DNA from: Fusobacterium sp.
GTDB taxonomy: Bacteria > Cyanobacteriota > Vampirovibrionia > Gastranaerophilales > Gastranaerophilaceae
Length of the DNA: 64,000 nt
Assembly: GCA_023662905.1 (NCBI GenBank)
Contig: JAMPIJ010000002.1
Coordinates: 1-64,000, forward strand
Direction: 5' to 3'
Part shown: positions 43,599 through 53,520 of the stretch, piece by piece
How positions within the stretch are numbered: the stretch's first letter is position 1
Layout: each line of letters begins with the position of its first letter
The notes under the pieces: model-generated
Seen by the model: the letters and a program-made list of their open reading frames with translations, nothing else
Databases searched by the model: none
What the model was told of the DNA's origin: nothing
Position numbers and translations under genes: made by a program

Positions 43599-44372
43599 AT
43601 GGAAAAGAAAGTACAAGAGGCATTAAAATTATATAACGAGAAAGAATATCAAAAAGCACTTGATATCTTCTCATCAATACTTGAAACAAACGAAGATAAT
43701 GCAGAAATTTATAACAACATCGCGACCTGTTATCTTCAGTTAGGCGACCTTGAAAAGGCTGAAAAGAACTATCTCAAAGCCCAATCGCTGAACCCGAAAA
43801 TCCCTCAGGTTTATGTAAACCTTGCAGATATTTACTTCAAACAAAACGACATCGATAGCGGCATCCAGTTGATTTCACAAGGGATTTACGAAATCCCTGA
43901 TAATATGGTTCTGCGCCACTATCTAGCAAGATTTTATATGGAAGATGCGCGACTTGACCTTGCGATTGACGAGTTGTATAAAATTCTTGATGAACAGCCT
44001 GACAACTACGACGCCTACTACGACCTTGCAAAAGTCAATTTTGAACTCGGCAACTACGATGTTGCAATCGAAAACTTTGAGAATGTTTTGAACTACAAAG
44101 ACAACGAATGGGTTCATTTCTATCTTGGTGAAGCGTATGAAGCTAATAACGAAATCGACAAGGCGATGTCAAACTACTTAAAAGCAATCGCGCTTAAATC
44201 AGATTTTATTCCGCCGTACAAAAAAGTTGCGATTTTATTCCTTGCACGCGGCGATTACGAGGACGCAATCGAGTATTTTGAAGACTATTTAACAATGGAA
44301 ATTTCTGACGACGAAAAAGAAAAAATCAGCGCACTTGTAGAAAGAATTAAAAAAACGCATGTTGAAAAATAA
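43599..44372 (+). CDS. TPR-repeat protein, 257 aa
   Basis: Seven or so tetratricopeptide repeats fill the protein (ALKLYNEKEYQKALDIF, AEIYNNIATCYLQLGDLEKAEKNY, PQVYVNLADIYFKQNDIDSG, DAYYDLAKVNFELGNYDVAIENF). There is no signal peptide and no catalytic domain, so it is a protein-contact module. It lies 7 nt after lptA and overlaps dprA by 14 nt. The partner is unknown. Confidence 0.85.
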   Translation: MEKKVQEALKLYNEKEYQKALDIFSSILETNEDNAEIYNNIATCYLQLGDLEKAEKNYLKAQSLNPKIPQVYVNLADIYFKQNDIDSGIQLISQGIYEIPDNMVLRHYLARFYMEDARLDLAIDELYKILDEQPDNYDAYYDLAKVNFELGNYDVAIENFENVLNYKDNEWVHFYLGEAYEANNEIDKAMSNYLKAIALKSDFIPPYKKVAILFLARGDYEDAIEYFEDYLTMEISDDEKEKISALVERIKKTHVEK

Positions 44373-45453
44373 GTACTGGATAGCATTTTCATCAATAGAA
44401 AGTATCGACAGCGCGTTTATTTTGCGTCTGTTCCATTATTTTGGCGACATCGAAACCGCATACAGGGCAAACGAACGCGAATTCCAAAACATCGACGGTT
44501 TGAGCGTTAAAAAGGCTGAAAATTTCATCGCTGCACGCAAAAATATTGATATCGAAAAAGTTTTTGCCGAAGTCGAAAACCGCGGGATTAAGTTTCTGAC
44601 GTTTGCGGATGAAAATTACCCGTTTATGCTCAAACAAATCTACAATCCGCCTGCTGTTTTGTATTATAAGGGAGATTTGTCACGCATTAATTTCAACAAA
44701 ACTTTAGCGGTTGTTGGTTCAAGACGGGCTTCGACTTACGCAAAAGACGCGTTAAAACTCGTGTTAAAAGATTTACAAAACACTGATATCACTATTGTTT
44801 CGGGCTTAGCGTCAGGTATCGACACAACTGCCCACAACATTGCAATCGAAAACGGCCTAAAGACAATAGGCGTTATTGCAAGCGGCTTTGATTACACATA
44901 TCCGGCAGGTAACAAAAGCCTTTACGAGGCAATAGAAAAAGAACACGGCGTAATTTTCACTGAATACTATCCGACTTTTGAGCCGATGAAATTCCGTTTT
45001 CCACAAAGAAACAGAATCGTGTCAGGGCTTTCATACGGAACAGTTGTCGCAGAAGCCTCACTCAAAAGCGGTGCGCTGATTACTGCAAACTTAACGCTTG
45101 AACAGGGCAGAGATTTGATGTGCATTCCGGGGCTAATTACGAACCCGAACACTCAAGGAATTTACCGACTGCTTAAAAACGGCGCGTCACTTGTGACCTG
45201 TACGGAAGACATCCTCAGCGTTCTTGGCTGGGAAGTCGAACAGCAACAACAATTAAATTTAGCATCAACATTATATCTAAATATTGAAGAAGCAAAAGTT
45301 TTATCATTTCTTGAGGTTGAAGAAAAGAATTTTGACGAGTTACAGCAATGTACTAAAATGGATATTGAAACCCTTTTAACGAACTTGACTTTACTCGAAC
45401 TTAAAGGGATAATTAAAAAAGTCGATGGCGACAGATACAAGAGAGAGGTTTAA
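44359..45453 (+). CDS. dprA: DNA processing protein DprA
   Basis: Loads RecA on incoming single-stranded DNA during natural transformation. It is 364 aa. An N-terminal helical SAM-like part is followed by the Rossmann-like core: LAVVGSRRASTYAKDAL near residue 114, IVSGLASGIDTTAHNIAI near 149, GVIASGFDYTYPAGNKSLYE, FPQRNRIVSGLSYGTVVAEA near 213 and SGALITANLTLEQGRD. A C-terminal winged-helix segment is present. Along with the prepilin family it fits a cell that may take up DNA, though no competence machinery is in the window. Confidence 0.95.
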   Translation: MLKNKYWIAFSSIESIDSAFILRLFHYFGDIETAYRANEREFQNIDGLSVKKAENFIAARKNIDIEKVFAEVENRGIKFLTFADENYPFMLKQIYNPPAVLYYKGDLSRINFNKTLAVVGSRRASTYAKDALKLVLKDLQNTDITIVSGLASGIDTTAHNIAIENGLKTIGVIASGFDYTYPAGNKSLYEAIEKEHGVIFTEYYPTFEPMKFRFPQRNRIVSGLSYGTVVAEASLKSGALITANLTLEQGRDLMCIPGLITNPNTQGIYRLLKNGASLVTCTEDILSVLGWEVEQQQQLNLASTLYLNIEEAKVLSFLEVEEKNFDELQQCTKMDIETLLTNLTLLELKGIIKKVDGDRYKREV

Positions 45454-45455
45454 AC

Positions 45456-47768
45456 GTGGCAGAAAAAGCACCTGCAAAAGAAAAGACAGCTAAAAAAGAA
45501 AAAGCTTTACTAATAGTCGAGTCTCCTGCAAAATCAAAAACTATCAAAAAGATTTTGGGCGACAGTTTTCAGATTGAAGCAAGTTACGGACATGTGCGCA
45601 ACCTGCCGACAAACACGCTTGGGTTTGACGTAAATAACAACTTCAAACCTACTTTTGAAATCATTCCTGAAAAAAAAGCTGTTGTAAAAAAGCTGAACGA
45701 TCTTGCCAAACGTGCCGACAAAGTTTACCTTGCATCCGACCCTGACCGTGAGGGAGAAGCGATTGCATGGCATGTTCGCCAGTTATTAGAGGTACCGGAA
45801 GACAAGATTTTCCGAATTGAGTTTAACGAAATCACCCCGAAAGCCGTCAAACACGCGGTTGAAAACTTCCGAACAATAAATATGGACATGGTACAGGCGC
45901 AACAAACCCGCCAGATTTTGGACAAACTCGTAGGTTACAAATTAAGCCCTATCTTGTGGCAGAAACTAGGCAACCGCCATCTTTCAGCCGGTCGCGTTCA
46001 GTCCGTTGCACTCCGTATGATTTGTGAACGCGAAGAAGAAATCGAAGCTTTCGTTCCAGTCGAATACTGGTCAATCGCCGCAGATTTAGCCAAAGAATCA
46101 GGCGAACTCTTCAGCGCAGAACTCACTAAATACAAAGACAAAAAAGTCGAAATTCCAAACAAAGAAGCCGCTGACGCTATAGTTGAATACCTTACCAATT
46201 ATCAGGGCTACGAGGTTTCAAAGGTTACAAACAAAGAAACCAAACGCAAACCAACCGCGCCTTTCATAACCTCAACGCTTCAACGTGAAGCCAGTTCAAA
46301 ACTTGGCTACGGGGTTCAAAAAACAATGCAGATTGCGCAAAAATTATACGAAGGTATTGAACTCGAAAACGGCGCCGTCGGTCTTATCACCTATATGAGA
46401 ACCGATAGTGTACGTATTTCTGATGATGCGCAGGCTGCGGCAAAAGATTTTATTCTGAACAACTACGGCGAAAAATACTATCCGGAAACACCAAACAGTT
46501 ACGTCAAAGGCAAACAAAACGTACAGGACGCCCACGAAGCGATACGTCCGTCATATCCAGAACGCACGCCGGATAGCATTAAACAATATCTTTCAAACGA
46601 GCAATACCGCCTCTACAAACTCATCTGGAACAAATTCATGTCCTCCCAAATGTCTAACGCGGTCGTTGCAAACAAAGCCGTTGAAATTTCAGCAGGCGAC
46701 TACACACTAAGAACCAGCACAAGCAAAATCATGTTTGACGGTTTCTTGAAACTATATAATGACGCAGAAGAGGATGACGGCGATTCTAAAAACAAAATGC
46801 CGGATTTGAACAAAGGCGACAAATTAACGCTCAAAAAACTCAATCCGAAACAACACTTCACCCAGCCGCCTCCAAGATACTCAGAAGCAACACTGGTTAA
46901 AGCGCTTGAAGAACATGGAATCGGACGTCCGTCAACTTACGCGTCTATTATCACAAAAATTCAAACCCGTGGATACGTTGAAAAGCTTGAAAAAGCACTT
47001 GCACCAACGCTTCTTGGCCGAACCGTCTGCAAACAGCTTGTTCAACAGTTCACAGAAGTTATGGACTATAAGTTCACGGCCGGCATGGAAACAAAACTGG
47101 ATAAAATCGCGGAGAAAAAAGCCATCTGGAACAAGGTTCTTCAGGAATTTTACGACGGATTTATGCCGGTTGTCGCCGAAGCCCAAAAAGATACAGGAAG
47201 AATTACAATCGAAACAAAAGTAAACTGTCCGAACTGCGGACGTCCTATGGCGCTTCGTACAAGCCGTTTCGGTCAACAATTCCTCGGCTGCACAGGCTAT
47301 CCGGAATGTAAAACAATTCTTTCGCTCAACGCAATGACAGAAATGGAAGCGCAAGGCGGCGCACAACCTACAAATGAGCCTGCAACATTAGAAGAAAAAT
47401 GCGAAAAATGCGGCGGTTCGCTCATTTTAAAAACCGGCCCTTACGGCAAATACACAGAATGCACGGAGTGCAAAGACCGCAAACCTTTCCGCAAATCCAC
47501 AGGCGTAAAATGTCCAAAATGCGGCGAGGGCGTAATCATCGAAAAGAAATCAAAACGCGGCTTAATTTTCTACGGCTGCAACAAATATCCAAACTGCGAC
47601 TTCACGCTCTGGAACGAACCAACAGGCGATGTCTGCCCTGATTGCGGCGCACTTTTAGTCAAAAAAGCGTCTAAAAAAGGTACCGTAATTTCTTGTTCAA
47701 ACAAAGAATGCATGCACAAGCCTGAAATCATTCCAATCGAAACAGAAGAGGGCGAAGAAAATGCTTAA
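45456..47768 (+). CDS. topA: DNA topoisomerase I
   Basis: Type IA topoisomerase that relaxes negative supercoils, 770 aa. The start is GTG with AGAGAGAGG upstream. The TOPRIM part has LIVESPAKSKTIKKIL near residue 18 and ASDPDREGEAIAWH near 94. The active Tyr lies in GLITYMRTDSVRIS near 312. The C-terminus carries four zinc-finger units (CPNC..CTGYPEC, CEKC..CTEC, CPKC..CNKYPNC, CPDC..CSNKEC), a common number for such enzymes. It overlaps aroE by 8 nt. Confidence 0.97.
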   Translation: MAEKAPAKEKTAKKEKALLIVESPAKSKTIKKILGDSFQIEASYGHVRNLPTNTLGFDVNNNFKPTFEIIPEKKAVVKKLNDLAKRADKVYLASDPDREGEAIAWHVRQLLEVPEDKIFRIEFNEITPKAVKHAVENFRTINMDMVQAQQTRQILDKLVGYKLSPILWQKLGNRHLSAGRVQSVALRMICEREEEIEAFVPVEYWSIAADLAKESGELFSAELTKYKDKKVEIPNKEAADAIVEYLTNYQGYEVSKVTNKETKRKPTAPFITSTLQREASSKLGYGVQKTMQIAQKLYEGIELENGAVGLITYMRTDSVRISDDAQAAAKDFILNNYGEKYYPETPNSYVKGKQNVQDAHEAIRPSYPERTPDSIKQYLSNEQYRLYKLIWNKFMSSQMSNAVVANKAVEISAGDYTLRTSTSKIMFDGFLKLYNDAEEDDGDSKNKMPDLNKGDKLTLKKLNPKQHFTQPPPRYSEATLVKALEEHGIGRPSTYASIITKIQTRGYVEKLEKALAPTLLGRTVCKQLVQQFTEVMDYKFTAGMETKLDKIAEKKAIWNKVLQEFYDGFMPVVAEAQKDTGRITIETKVNCPNCGRPMALRTSRFGQQFLGCTGYPECKTILSLNAMTEMEAQGGAQPTNEPATLEEKCEKCGGSLILKTGPYGKYTECTECKDRKPFRKSTGVKCPKCGEGVIIEKKSKRGLIFYGCNKYPNCDFTLWNEPTGDVCPDCGALLVKKASKKGTVISCSNKECMHKPEIIPIETEEGEENA

Positions 47769-48618
47769 ATTTGCGATTTTGGGCTATCCGATAGGCCATT
47801 CCATTTCACCGCAAATCCACAAAGCCGGATTTGAAAGCCTTGGCATAGAAGCGGATTACGAAATCCTAGAAACCGCCCCCGAAAACCTCGTTGATAGAAT
47901 TCGCGACCTTAAAATCAACGACTACGCGGGCGTAAACGTAACGATTCCACTCAAAGTCAAAATTGCAATTTTTGTGGATGAAGTAGACCCAAACGCCGAC
48001 CTTGCAGGCGCAATTAACACTATCAAAATCGGCGCGGATAAGACGTTAAGCGGCTACAACACAGATATTATCGGGTTCAAGTCCCCTCTTCCACCATCAT
48101 TAGACGGAAAAGAGGTTACAATCCTCGGCACCGGCGGGGCTTCACGCGCAGTCACCGTTGCCTGCACGCAACTCGGCGTAAAAAAAGTAAATTTCTACAC
48201 GCGCAACATCCCGAACGCCTTGGATTTCGTAAAATTCTTCCGCGAACTTGCGCCGCAAATAGAATTCACGTTAAATCAGATTGAAACGCTCAAAGACCTT
48301 TCAACAACCGACCTGCTTGTAAATACAACCCCAATCGGGATGAAAGGCCACTCTGCAGACCAAAGCCCTGTTGATAAAAAAGTTTTAGAAACGCTTTCAA
48401 AAACTGCGACGGTCTACGATATTGTTTACAACCCGACGGAAACTGTTTTGTTAGAAGACGCACATCATCTGGGCTTAAAAACAATCAGCGGGCTTGACAT
48501 GCTTGTCGCACAAGCCGTTGCCGCGCAGAAAATTTGGTTTGGCAGAACCCCCGATTTTGAAAAAATGAAACTTGCGGGTGAGCGCGCACTATCAAATTAT
48601 AAAATTGATTATATATAA
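47761..48618 (+). CDS. aroE: Shikimate dehydrogenase
   Basis: Reduces 3-dehydroshikimate with NADPH in the chorismate pathway. It is 285 aa. Signatures are GYPIGHSISPQIHKAGF near residue 7, NVTIPLKVKI near 60 (catalytic Lys), GYNTDIIGF near 97, ILGTGGASRAV near 121 and NTTPIGM near 194. It is the last gene of the lptC-aroE unit and ends at a terminator shared with tRNA-Leu. It also supplies chorismate for the pab genes in this window. Confidence 0.95.
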   Translation: MLKFAILGYPIGHSISPQIHKAGFESLGIEADYEILETAPENLVDRIRDLKINDYAGVNVTIPLKVKIAIFVDEVDPNADLAGAINTIKIGADKTLSGYNTDIIGFKSPLPPSLDGKEVTILGTGGASRAVTVACTQLGVKKVNFYTRNIPNALDFVKFFRELAPQIEFTLNQIETLKDLSTTDLLVNTTPIGMKGHSADQSPVDKKVLETLSKTATVYDIVYNPTETVLLEDAHHLGLKTISGLDMLVAQAVAAQKIWFGRTPDFEKMKLAGERALSNYKIDYI

Positions 48619-48650
48619 TAAAAAAGAGGTCTGTTAGACCTCTTTTTTAT
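48619..48650. terminator. Bidirectional terminator aroE / tRNA-Leu
   Basis: AAAAAAGAGGTCT / AGACCTCTTTTTT stem with a 3-nt loop. T-runs are present in both directions. Confidence 0.92.
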
Positions 48651-48734
48651 GGTGTCGACGGCGAGACTTGAACTCGCAAGGATTTCTCCACACGCCCCTC
48701 AAACGTGCGCGTATACCGATTCCGCCACGCCGAC
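48650..48734 (-). tRNA. tRNA-Leu (anticodon GAG)
   Basis: A class II tRNA of 85 nt with encoded CCA. The acceptor stem is GTCGGCG / CGTCGAC with one G-U pair. The anticodon loop TTGAGGG gives anticodon GAG, and a long variable arm follows. The T arm is GCGAGTTCAAGTCTCGC. The discriminator base is A. A terminator lies just downstream. Confidence 0.96.
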
Positions 48735-48751
48735 TTACGTTGGCATGACCT

Positions 48752-48780
48752 ATATTAACACGGACATACAAAAAACGCAA
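48752..48780 (-). promoter_or_regulatory. Promoter of tRNA-Leu
   Basis: TTGCGT (48780..48775), 17 nt, TAATAT (48757..48752). Confidence 0.65.
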
Positions 48781-48787
48781 TCTCTAC

Positions 48788-48816
48788 TTGAAAAAAATTT
48801 TTCATCGCCTTATAAT
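48788..48816 (+). promoter_or_regulatory. typA: Promoter of typA
   Basis: TTGAAA (48788-48793), 17 nt, TATAAT (48811-48816). Confidence 0.75.
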
Positions 48817-48860
48817 GAACGTAAGATTTACACTTTTAACAACAAGAATGGTGGATTTTT

Positions 48861-50660
48861 ATGACGAAATATAATGAAAATATTAGAAACATCGCGATTA
48901 TCGCTCACGTTGACCACGGTAAAACTACCCTCGTCGACTGTCTTTTGAAACAAGCCGGCGTTTTTCGCGATAACCAACAGGTTCAAGAACGCGTTCTTGA
49001 CAGCAACGATATCGAAAAAGAAAGAGGGATTACTATTCTTTCTAAAAACATTTCTATCAACTACAAAGGTTGCAAAATCAACGTAGTTGACACCCCTGGT
49101 CACGCTGACTTCGGTGGTGAAGTTGAACGAGTTCTTGGCATGGTGGACGGTGCGCTATTAATCGTTGACGCAGCAGAAGGCCCTATGCCGCAAACACGCT
49201 TCGTTCTTTCAAAAGCGCTCGAATTAGGTTTGAGAATCGTCGTTGTTATCAACAAAATCGACAAACCGGCAGCGGATCCGCACAGTGCGCTTGATAAAGT
49301 TTTTGACCTGTTCACAGAATTAACCGACCGCGAAGATCTTATCGACTTCCCATACATCTTCGCAAGCAGTTTGAACGGTTTTGCAATCAACGACTTAGAA
49401 GACGAACGCAAAGACATGATTCCGCTTCTCGATTGCATTATGGAAAATATCAAACCGCCGGTCGCAAACATTGATTTGCCGCTTCAATTCCAAGCAACAA
49501 CCCTTGACTACAACGACTATGTAGGCAGAATCGTAATCGGTCGTATCGTTAACGGTAAAGTCAAATCTCAAGAACAAGTTTGCGTCGTAAAAGCTGACGG
49601 AAGCCAAGAACGCGGCAAAATTACAAAACTTTTTGGATTCAAAGACCTTGGCCGTGTTGAAATTGAAGACGCGACAGCAGGTGACATCGTTGGTATTGCA
49701 GGGTTTGCCGACATTCAAATCGGTGAAACAATCTGCGAACTAAACAATCCTAATCCGTTGCCTTTAATCAAAGTCGACGAACCAACCTTACAAATGAACT
49801 TCTCTGTAAACGACAGCCCATTCGCAGGCACAGAAGGCAAATTCGTAACCTCCCGTCAAATCAGAAAACGTCTTTACAACGAACTTGAAAAGAACGTAAG
49901 CTTACGTGTTGAAGATACCGAAAACACCGATGTATTTAAAGTTTCAGGCCGTGGCGAACTTCACTTAGGCATCTTAATCGAAACAATGCGCCGTGAGGGT
50001 TATGAATTCCAAGTTTCAAAACCTGAAGTAATCTACAAAGAAATTAACGGTCAACAATGCGAACCTTACGAAAACCTAATCGTAGACGTTCCAGAGGGTT
50101 ACGCAGGCTCTGCAATCGAAAAACTTTCAGGCCGCAAAGGCGAAATGAAAGAAATGAACAACGCAAAAGGCAGAACAACTTTAACATTCCATATTCCTGC
50201 GCGCGGCTTAATCGGTTTCAGAAGCGAATTTATCCGTATGACACGCGGCGAGGGAATTATGTATCATACATTCCTCGACTACCGTCCATACGCAGGCGAT
50301 ATTCCGCGTCAACGCAACGGCTCAATCATCGCTTGGGAACAAGGTGAAGCTATCCCTTACGCTCTTGCACAATTTGAAGACAGAGGCGTATTCTTCGTTG
50401 TTCCAAAAACTAAAGTTTACAAAGGAATGATTATCGGTGAATGCAACAAACCGCAAGACATTTCAGTAAACATCTGTAAAACTAAAAAGTTAACCAATAT
50501 GCGTAGCGCAACTGCAGACGTAATGGTAACGCTTCAAGCGCCGAAAATCATGTCACTTGAAGACAGTTTAGAATACATCGGCGACGACGAACTGGTTGAA
50601 ATCACACCGGAAAATGTCAGAATCCGAAAAGCCGATTTAAACAAAAAAATCTATAACTAA
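48861..50660 (+). CDS. typA: Translational GTPase TypA/BipA
   Basis: Ribosome-binding GTPase linked to stress and ribosome assembly, 599 aa. G motifs are visible: [12 protein letters not shown] near residue 15, [10 protein letters not shown] (switch I), [15 protein letters not shown] near 76 and INKIDKP near 130. The C-terminal half has the EF-G-like domains and the TypA-specific end ([44 protein letters not shown]). It has its own promoter and is divergent from tRNA-Leu. Confidence 0.96.
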   Translation: MTKYNENIRNIAIIAHVDHGKTTLVDCLLKQAGVFRDNQQVQERVLDSNDIEKERGITILSKNISINYKGCKINVVDTPGHADFGGEVERVLGMVDGALLIVDAAEGPMPQTRFVLSKALELGLRIVVVINKIDKPAADPHSALDKVFDLFTELTDREDLIDFPYIFASSLNGFAINDLEDERKDMIPLLDCIMENIKPPVANIDLPLQFQATTLDYNDYVGRIVIGRIVNGKVKSQEQVCVVKADGSQERGKITKLFGFKDLGRVEIEDATAGDIVGIAGFADIQIGETICELNNPNPLPLIKVDEPTLQMNFSVNDSPFAGTEGKFVTSRQIRKRLYNELEKNVSLRVEDTENTDVFKVSGRGELHLGILIETMRREGYEFQVSKPEVIYKEINGQQCEPYENLIVDVPEGYAGSAIEKLSGRKGEMKEMNNAKGRTTLTFHIPARGLIGFRSEFIRMTRGEGIMYHTFLDYRPYAGDIPRQRNGSIIAWEQGEAIPYALAQFEDRGVFFVVPKTKVYKGMIIGECNKPQDISVNICKTKKLTNMRSATADVMVTLQAPKIMSLEDSLEYIGDDELVEITPENVRIRKADLNKKIYN

Positions 50661-50662
50661 GA

Positions 50663-50686
50663 AAAGCGCCCACTGGGCGCTTTATT
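50663..50686. terminator. Terminator typA / prepilin copy 4
   Basis: AAAGCGCCCA / TGGGCGCTTT hairpin between the two convergent genes. Confidence 0.8.
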
Positions 50687-51675
50687 AGTTGCGTTTTACA
50701 CAAATAACATATCGAGATTTGTCTTTAGCCGTTGGATATTTTATACCTCCATAATATCCAAAGACCCAAGCAGTATCTTTATCTATATTAGTTGATGACC
50801 ACGTAAATCCACCATCCCAATCAAATAATTGTCGATTGTAATACATAGATAACAACTCTTCAATATTAGGCATTCTCGATTCAGAGTCATTGTCTTTGCA
50901 TAATTTACTAGCCTCAGCATATTTCTTGGATTGATTCATAATTTTAGGTTGGAGAGGCATGACAACTACAGAATCCGATGAATAAATTATTGACATTATA
51001 CCAATATCTTTACCAACAGTATTTGGGCCTTTAGAGCCATTCAGGTCAAAAACCATATTTGCACAAACCTGTTGCTTAACATAATTCCCCTGATTTCCTT
51101 CAACATCTTGCCCTTGATAAAGAACATCGGGAGCAGTACAGTTTGGGTTATAGAATGTTAAAATAGATTCGCCGTTCGCAGTCTCAAACGCTGCAGGATT
51201 CGCAACAATCATATTCAACGATGTAGCCTTTTCTAGTAATCCAGAATTCAAATCTGATAACGTCATTGGTAAATCACTTGTGTTGCCACCTAACGTTGTT
51301 ATTTTACTTGCCATACCGCAATCCCAAACATGTTCAGTATCACAGATATTGTTAATTTTTAGAACTTTGGAAAGTCCTGATGTAATAAAGGTTTCGGCAA
51401 CATTATCTACAGCGGAACTGCTTGCGGTTGCAGCAGCAAAAGTTCCATAACCATTCAATGCCGGCATTAGCGCAATTGCTTGCGACATGCGAGCGTATAA
51501 GGCTTTTCGCTGAGTGTTCCAAGTTCGCTCGTTAATGTTACCTGTTAGTGACGGCAGCGTTATCGCTGCAACGACGCCGATAATTGTTAGCGAGAGCAAT
51601 ATCTCTGCCATTGTAAAGCCGGTTAAGGAACTCCCCCCCCCCCCCTGCAAAAATGTTCATAAGTTTGTTTTTCAT
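50685..51675 (-). CDS. Prepilin-like protein, copy 4 (G-tract 13, OFF)
   Basis: From the ATG at 51675 (AGGA 7 nt upstream) the frame reads MKNKLMNIFA, enters 13 G and ends at TAA after 45 codons. The pilin frame is open for over 300 codons: SSLTG, cleavage before FTMAEILLSLTIIGVVAA, then QVCANMVFDLNGSKGPNTVGKD and a C-terminal part with SRMPNIEELLSMYYN, FTWSST and YVICVKRN. One G fewer (12) would join both parts. A TTG just before the tract is in the pilin frame but has no ribosome site, so I do not accept it as start. Its promoter starts at the base after the prs terminator hairpin. Confidence 0.85.
51633..51645 (-). repeat. Homopolymer tract, 13 G (prepilin copy 4)
   Basis: Thirteen C on the plus strand, one more than the in-frame length of 12. 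Confidence 0.9.
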
Positions 51676-51700
51676 TTGTTCATCCTTTCTTTCTACGTTC

Positions 51701-51729
51701 ATTATGTAGCATGTTTATTAATAAGTCAA
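51701..51729 (-). promoter_or_regulatory. Promoter of prepilin copy 4
   Basis: TTGACT (51729..51724), 17 nt with AAACATG at spacer positions 8-14, CATAAT (51706..51701). Confidence 0.82.
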
Positions 51730-51747
51730 GAGGGGCTTGCGCCCCTC
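51730..51747 (-). terminator. Terminator hairpin after prs, abutting the prepilin copy 4 promoter
   Basis: GAGGGGC / GCCCCTC stem with a 4-nt loop. The T-rich tail is the -35 region (TTGACTTATT) of prepilin copy 4. Confidence 0.65.
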
Positions 51748-51752
51748 AATTT

Positions 51753-52763
51753 TTAAACTGTCATTTCTTTTTCAAATCCGAATAGTGAACTTACTGATTC
51801 GTCATCGTGAATTCTTGAAATTGCCTGTCCGAGTAACGGTGCAACTGATAACTGTTTTACGTTTTCCGGCATTTTTGACATATCAAGCGGAATTGTATTC
51901 GTTACGATACATTGTTTAATCGGCGCATTGGCAAGTCTTTCAAGCGCAGGGCCTGAGAATACAGGGTGAACCGCGCATACATATACTTCTTTAGCACCCT
52001 CTTTCATAAGAAGTTTTGACGCTTCGCAAATAGTTCCTGCTGTATCAATCATGTCATCATACATCACACAAACTTTGCCTTTAACGTCACCGATTACGTA
52101 ATTTGCAATAGCTTCGTTATGTTTGTCACGGCGTTTATCAATAATTGCAAGAGAGCAACCGATATCTTTAGCGAAATGTCTTGTACGTTGAACACCGCCT
52201 GTATCAGGGCTGACTGCAACCATATCGTCAGGATTAATATTCAAACTTTTAATATAATTTACAAGAATAGGTGTTGCATAGATGTGGTCAACAAGGATAT
52301 TAAAGAAACCTTGAATTTGTCCTGTGTGCAAATCCATAGCAAGAACTCTGTCTGCACCGGCTGTAGTCAACAAATCTGCTACGAGTTTTGCTGTAATAGC
52401 TTCACGGCCGGAAGTTTTTCTATCCTGTCTTGCGTATCCGTAGTATGGAATTACTGCTGTAATGGTCTTTGCACTTGCACGTTTGAAAGCATCAATTATA
52501 ATAAGCAACTCCATCAAGTTTTCGTTAACAGGATTACAAAGAGGTTGAATAATAAAAACATCATCCCCACGAACACTTTCTTTAACCTGAACATAAATTT
52601 CACCGTCAGCGAAATTTTTAACAAGCATAGGCCCGATTGTTGTGCCTAAGTAATCAGCGATTTCCTGAGCCAATTTAGTATTAGAACGACCTGCAAAAAG
52701 TTTAATGTCATGTGTCGGATTAATTGAGCGTTCTAATTGTTTCAAAGTTTCTTGTAAAACCAT
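51753..52763 (-). CDS. prs: Ribose-phosphate pyrophosphokinase
   Basis: Makes PRPP from ribose 5-phosphate and ATP. It is 336 aa. Landmarks are DIKLFAGRSNTKLAQEIADYLG near residue 20, RQDRKTSGREAITAKLVADLL near 111, AMDLHTGQIQGFF near 139 and MYDDMIDTAGTI near 235 (PRPP loop). AAAGGG lies upstream of the ATG. It is monocistronic and followed by prepilin copy 4. Confidence 0.97.
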   Translation of the reverse strand: MVLQETLKQLERSINPTHDIKLFAGRSNTKLAQEIADYLGTTIGPMLVKNFADGEIYVQVKESVRGDDVFIIQPLCNPVNENLMELLIIIDAFKRASAKTITAVIPYYGYARQDRKTSGREAITAKLVADLLTTAGADRVLAMDLHTGQIQGFFNILVDHIYATPILVNYIKSLNINPDDMVAVSPDTGGVQRTRHFAKDIGCSLAIIDKRRDKHNEAIANYVIGDVKGKVCVMYDDMIDTAGTICEASKLLMKEGAKEVYVCAVHPVFSGPALERLANAPIKQCIVTNTIPLDMSKMPENVKQLSVAPLLGQAISRIHDDESVSSLFGFEKEMTV

Positions 52764-52800
52764 TTTCTTTATAACCCTTTCATAATTTTCAGCCTTAATA

Positions 52801-52829
52801 ATTATAAAACTGATAATCTATATCTACAA
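52801..52829 (-). promoter_or_regulatory. prs: Promoter of prs
   Basis: TTGTAG (52829..52824), 17 nt, TATAAT (52806..52801). Confidence 0.65.
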
Positions 52830-52896
52830 GCGTATTTTAAGTTTTATAAAGTCTGTGAAGAAAAATTTTTGCGGGAATGTAAAAAATAGTTAACAA

Positions 52897-52925
52897 AAAA
52901 CGGGAGAATTGCTCTCCCGTTTAAA
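52897..52925 (-). terminator. Terminator after the 52930 gene
   Basis: AAACGGGAGA / TCTCCCGTTT hairpin just after the stop, followed on the minus strand by a T-run. Confidence 0.8.
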
Positions 52926-52929
52926 ACAC

Positions 52930-53496
52930 CTATTCGTCAATAATCGTACCGGGTAATACCTGTAATTGCATATTTCCACTAATCCACGGATCGCGTGCTT
53001 CCTTACGCAAGCATTCACGTTTTTCAATCAAATTGCCGTCCTTATCATATCTAAGTTCAATAACCTTATCACGACTATTGTCTGTCGCTTTCTCGTCAAC
53101 AATAACATCCGTCCAGAATTCTGAACCATCTTCGGCATATTCAACATCATAATTAGACAAAACTTTACCGTCTGGTGAGGTTATTTCAACCTTTCCGAAT
53201 CCATCTTTTTTATCAACAGTCTTGGTAATCGTGTTCCCGTTTGCGTCTTCATAATGCTGAATATAACTTCTACTAGTCATCATATCAAGGCCAGTCAATT
53301 TCCATTCTGATTTATTTTGAGGATAAACAAATTTCTTTCCATTTTTCTCAACGGCTAAACCTTTGATTTGAAAATCAGTTCCTGACGAGTCCAACTTCTT
53401 GGCAAAAAACTCGTAGCTTTCATTACTCTGTTTTCCTTTTACCTCACGTGTTGGATAATCAGAACGTAAGTGAATCCCATTAACATTCAACGTCAT
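52930..53496 (-). CDS. Unknown beta-rich protein, 188 aa
   Basis: No family recognised. The sequence is hydrophilic with repeated turn-forming units of the type Y-x-D-x-G (YEDANGNTITKTVDKKDGFG, SPDGKVLSNYDVEYAEDGSEFW, LRYDKDGNLIEKRE). These recall repeated beta-hairpin modules such as MORN or YD-type repeats. There is no signal peptide. GAAAGGAAGT precedes the ATG. It is divergent from the 53781 gene, which carries a similar KEVRYRSDGEIETK unit, across a region with large inverted repeats. Confidence 0.78.
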   Translation of the reverse strand: MTLNVNGIHLRSDYPTREVKGKQSNESYEFFAKKLDSSGTDFQIKGLAVEKNGKKFVYPQNKSEWKLTGLDMMTSRSYIQHYEDANGNTITKTVDKKDGFGKVEITSPDGKVLSNYDVEYAEDGSEFWTDVIVDEKATDNSRDKVIELRYDKDGNLIEKRECLRKEARDPWISGNMQLQVLPGTIIDE

Positions 53497-53520
53497 AAGT
53501 ACTTCCTTTCTTTTTTATGT

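Noticed and set aside
51646-51650. TTG start giving an in-frame short-leader version of prepilin copy 4
   Set aside because: No ribosome site lies before it, while the upstream ATG at 51675 has one that matches all other copies.
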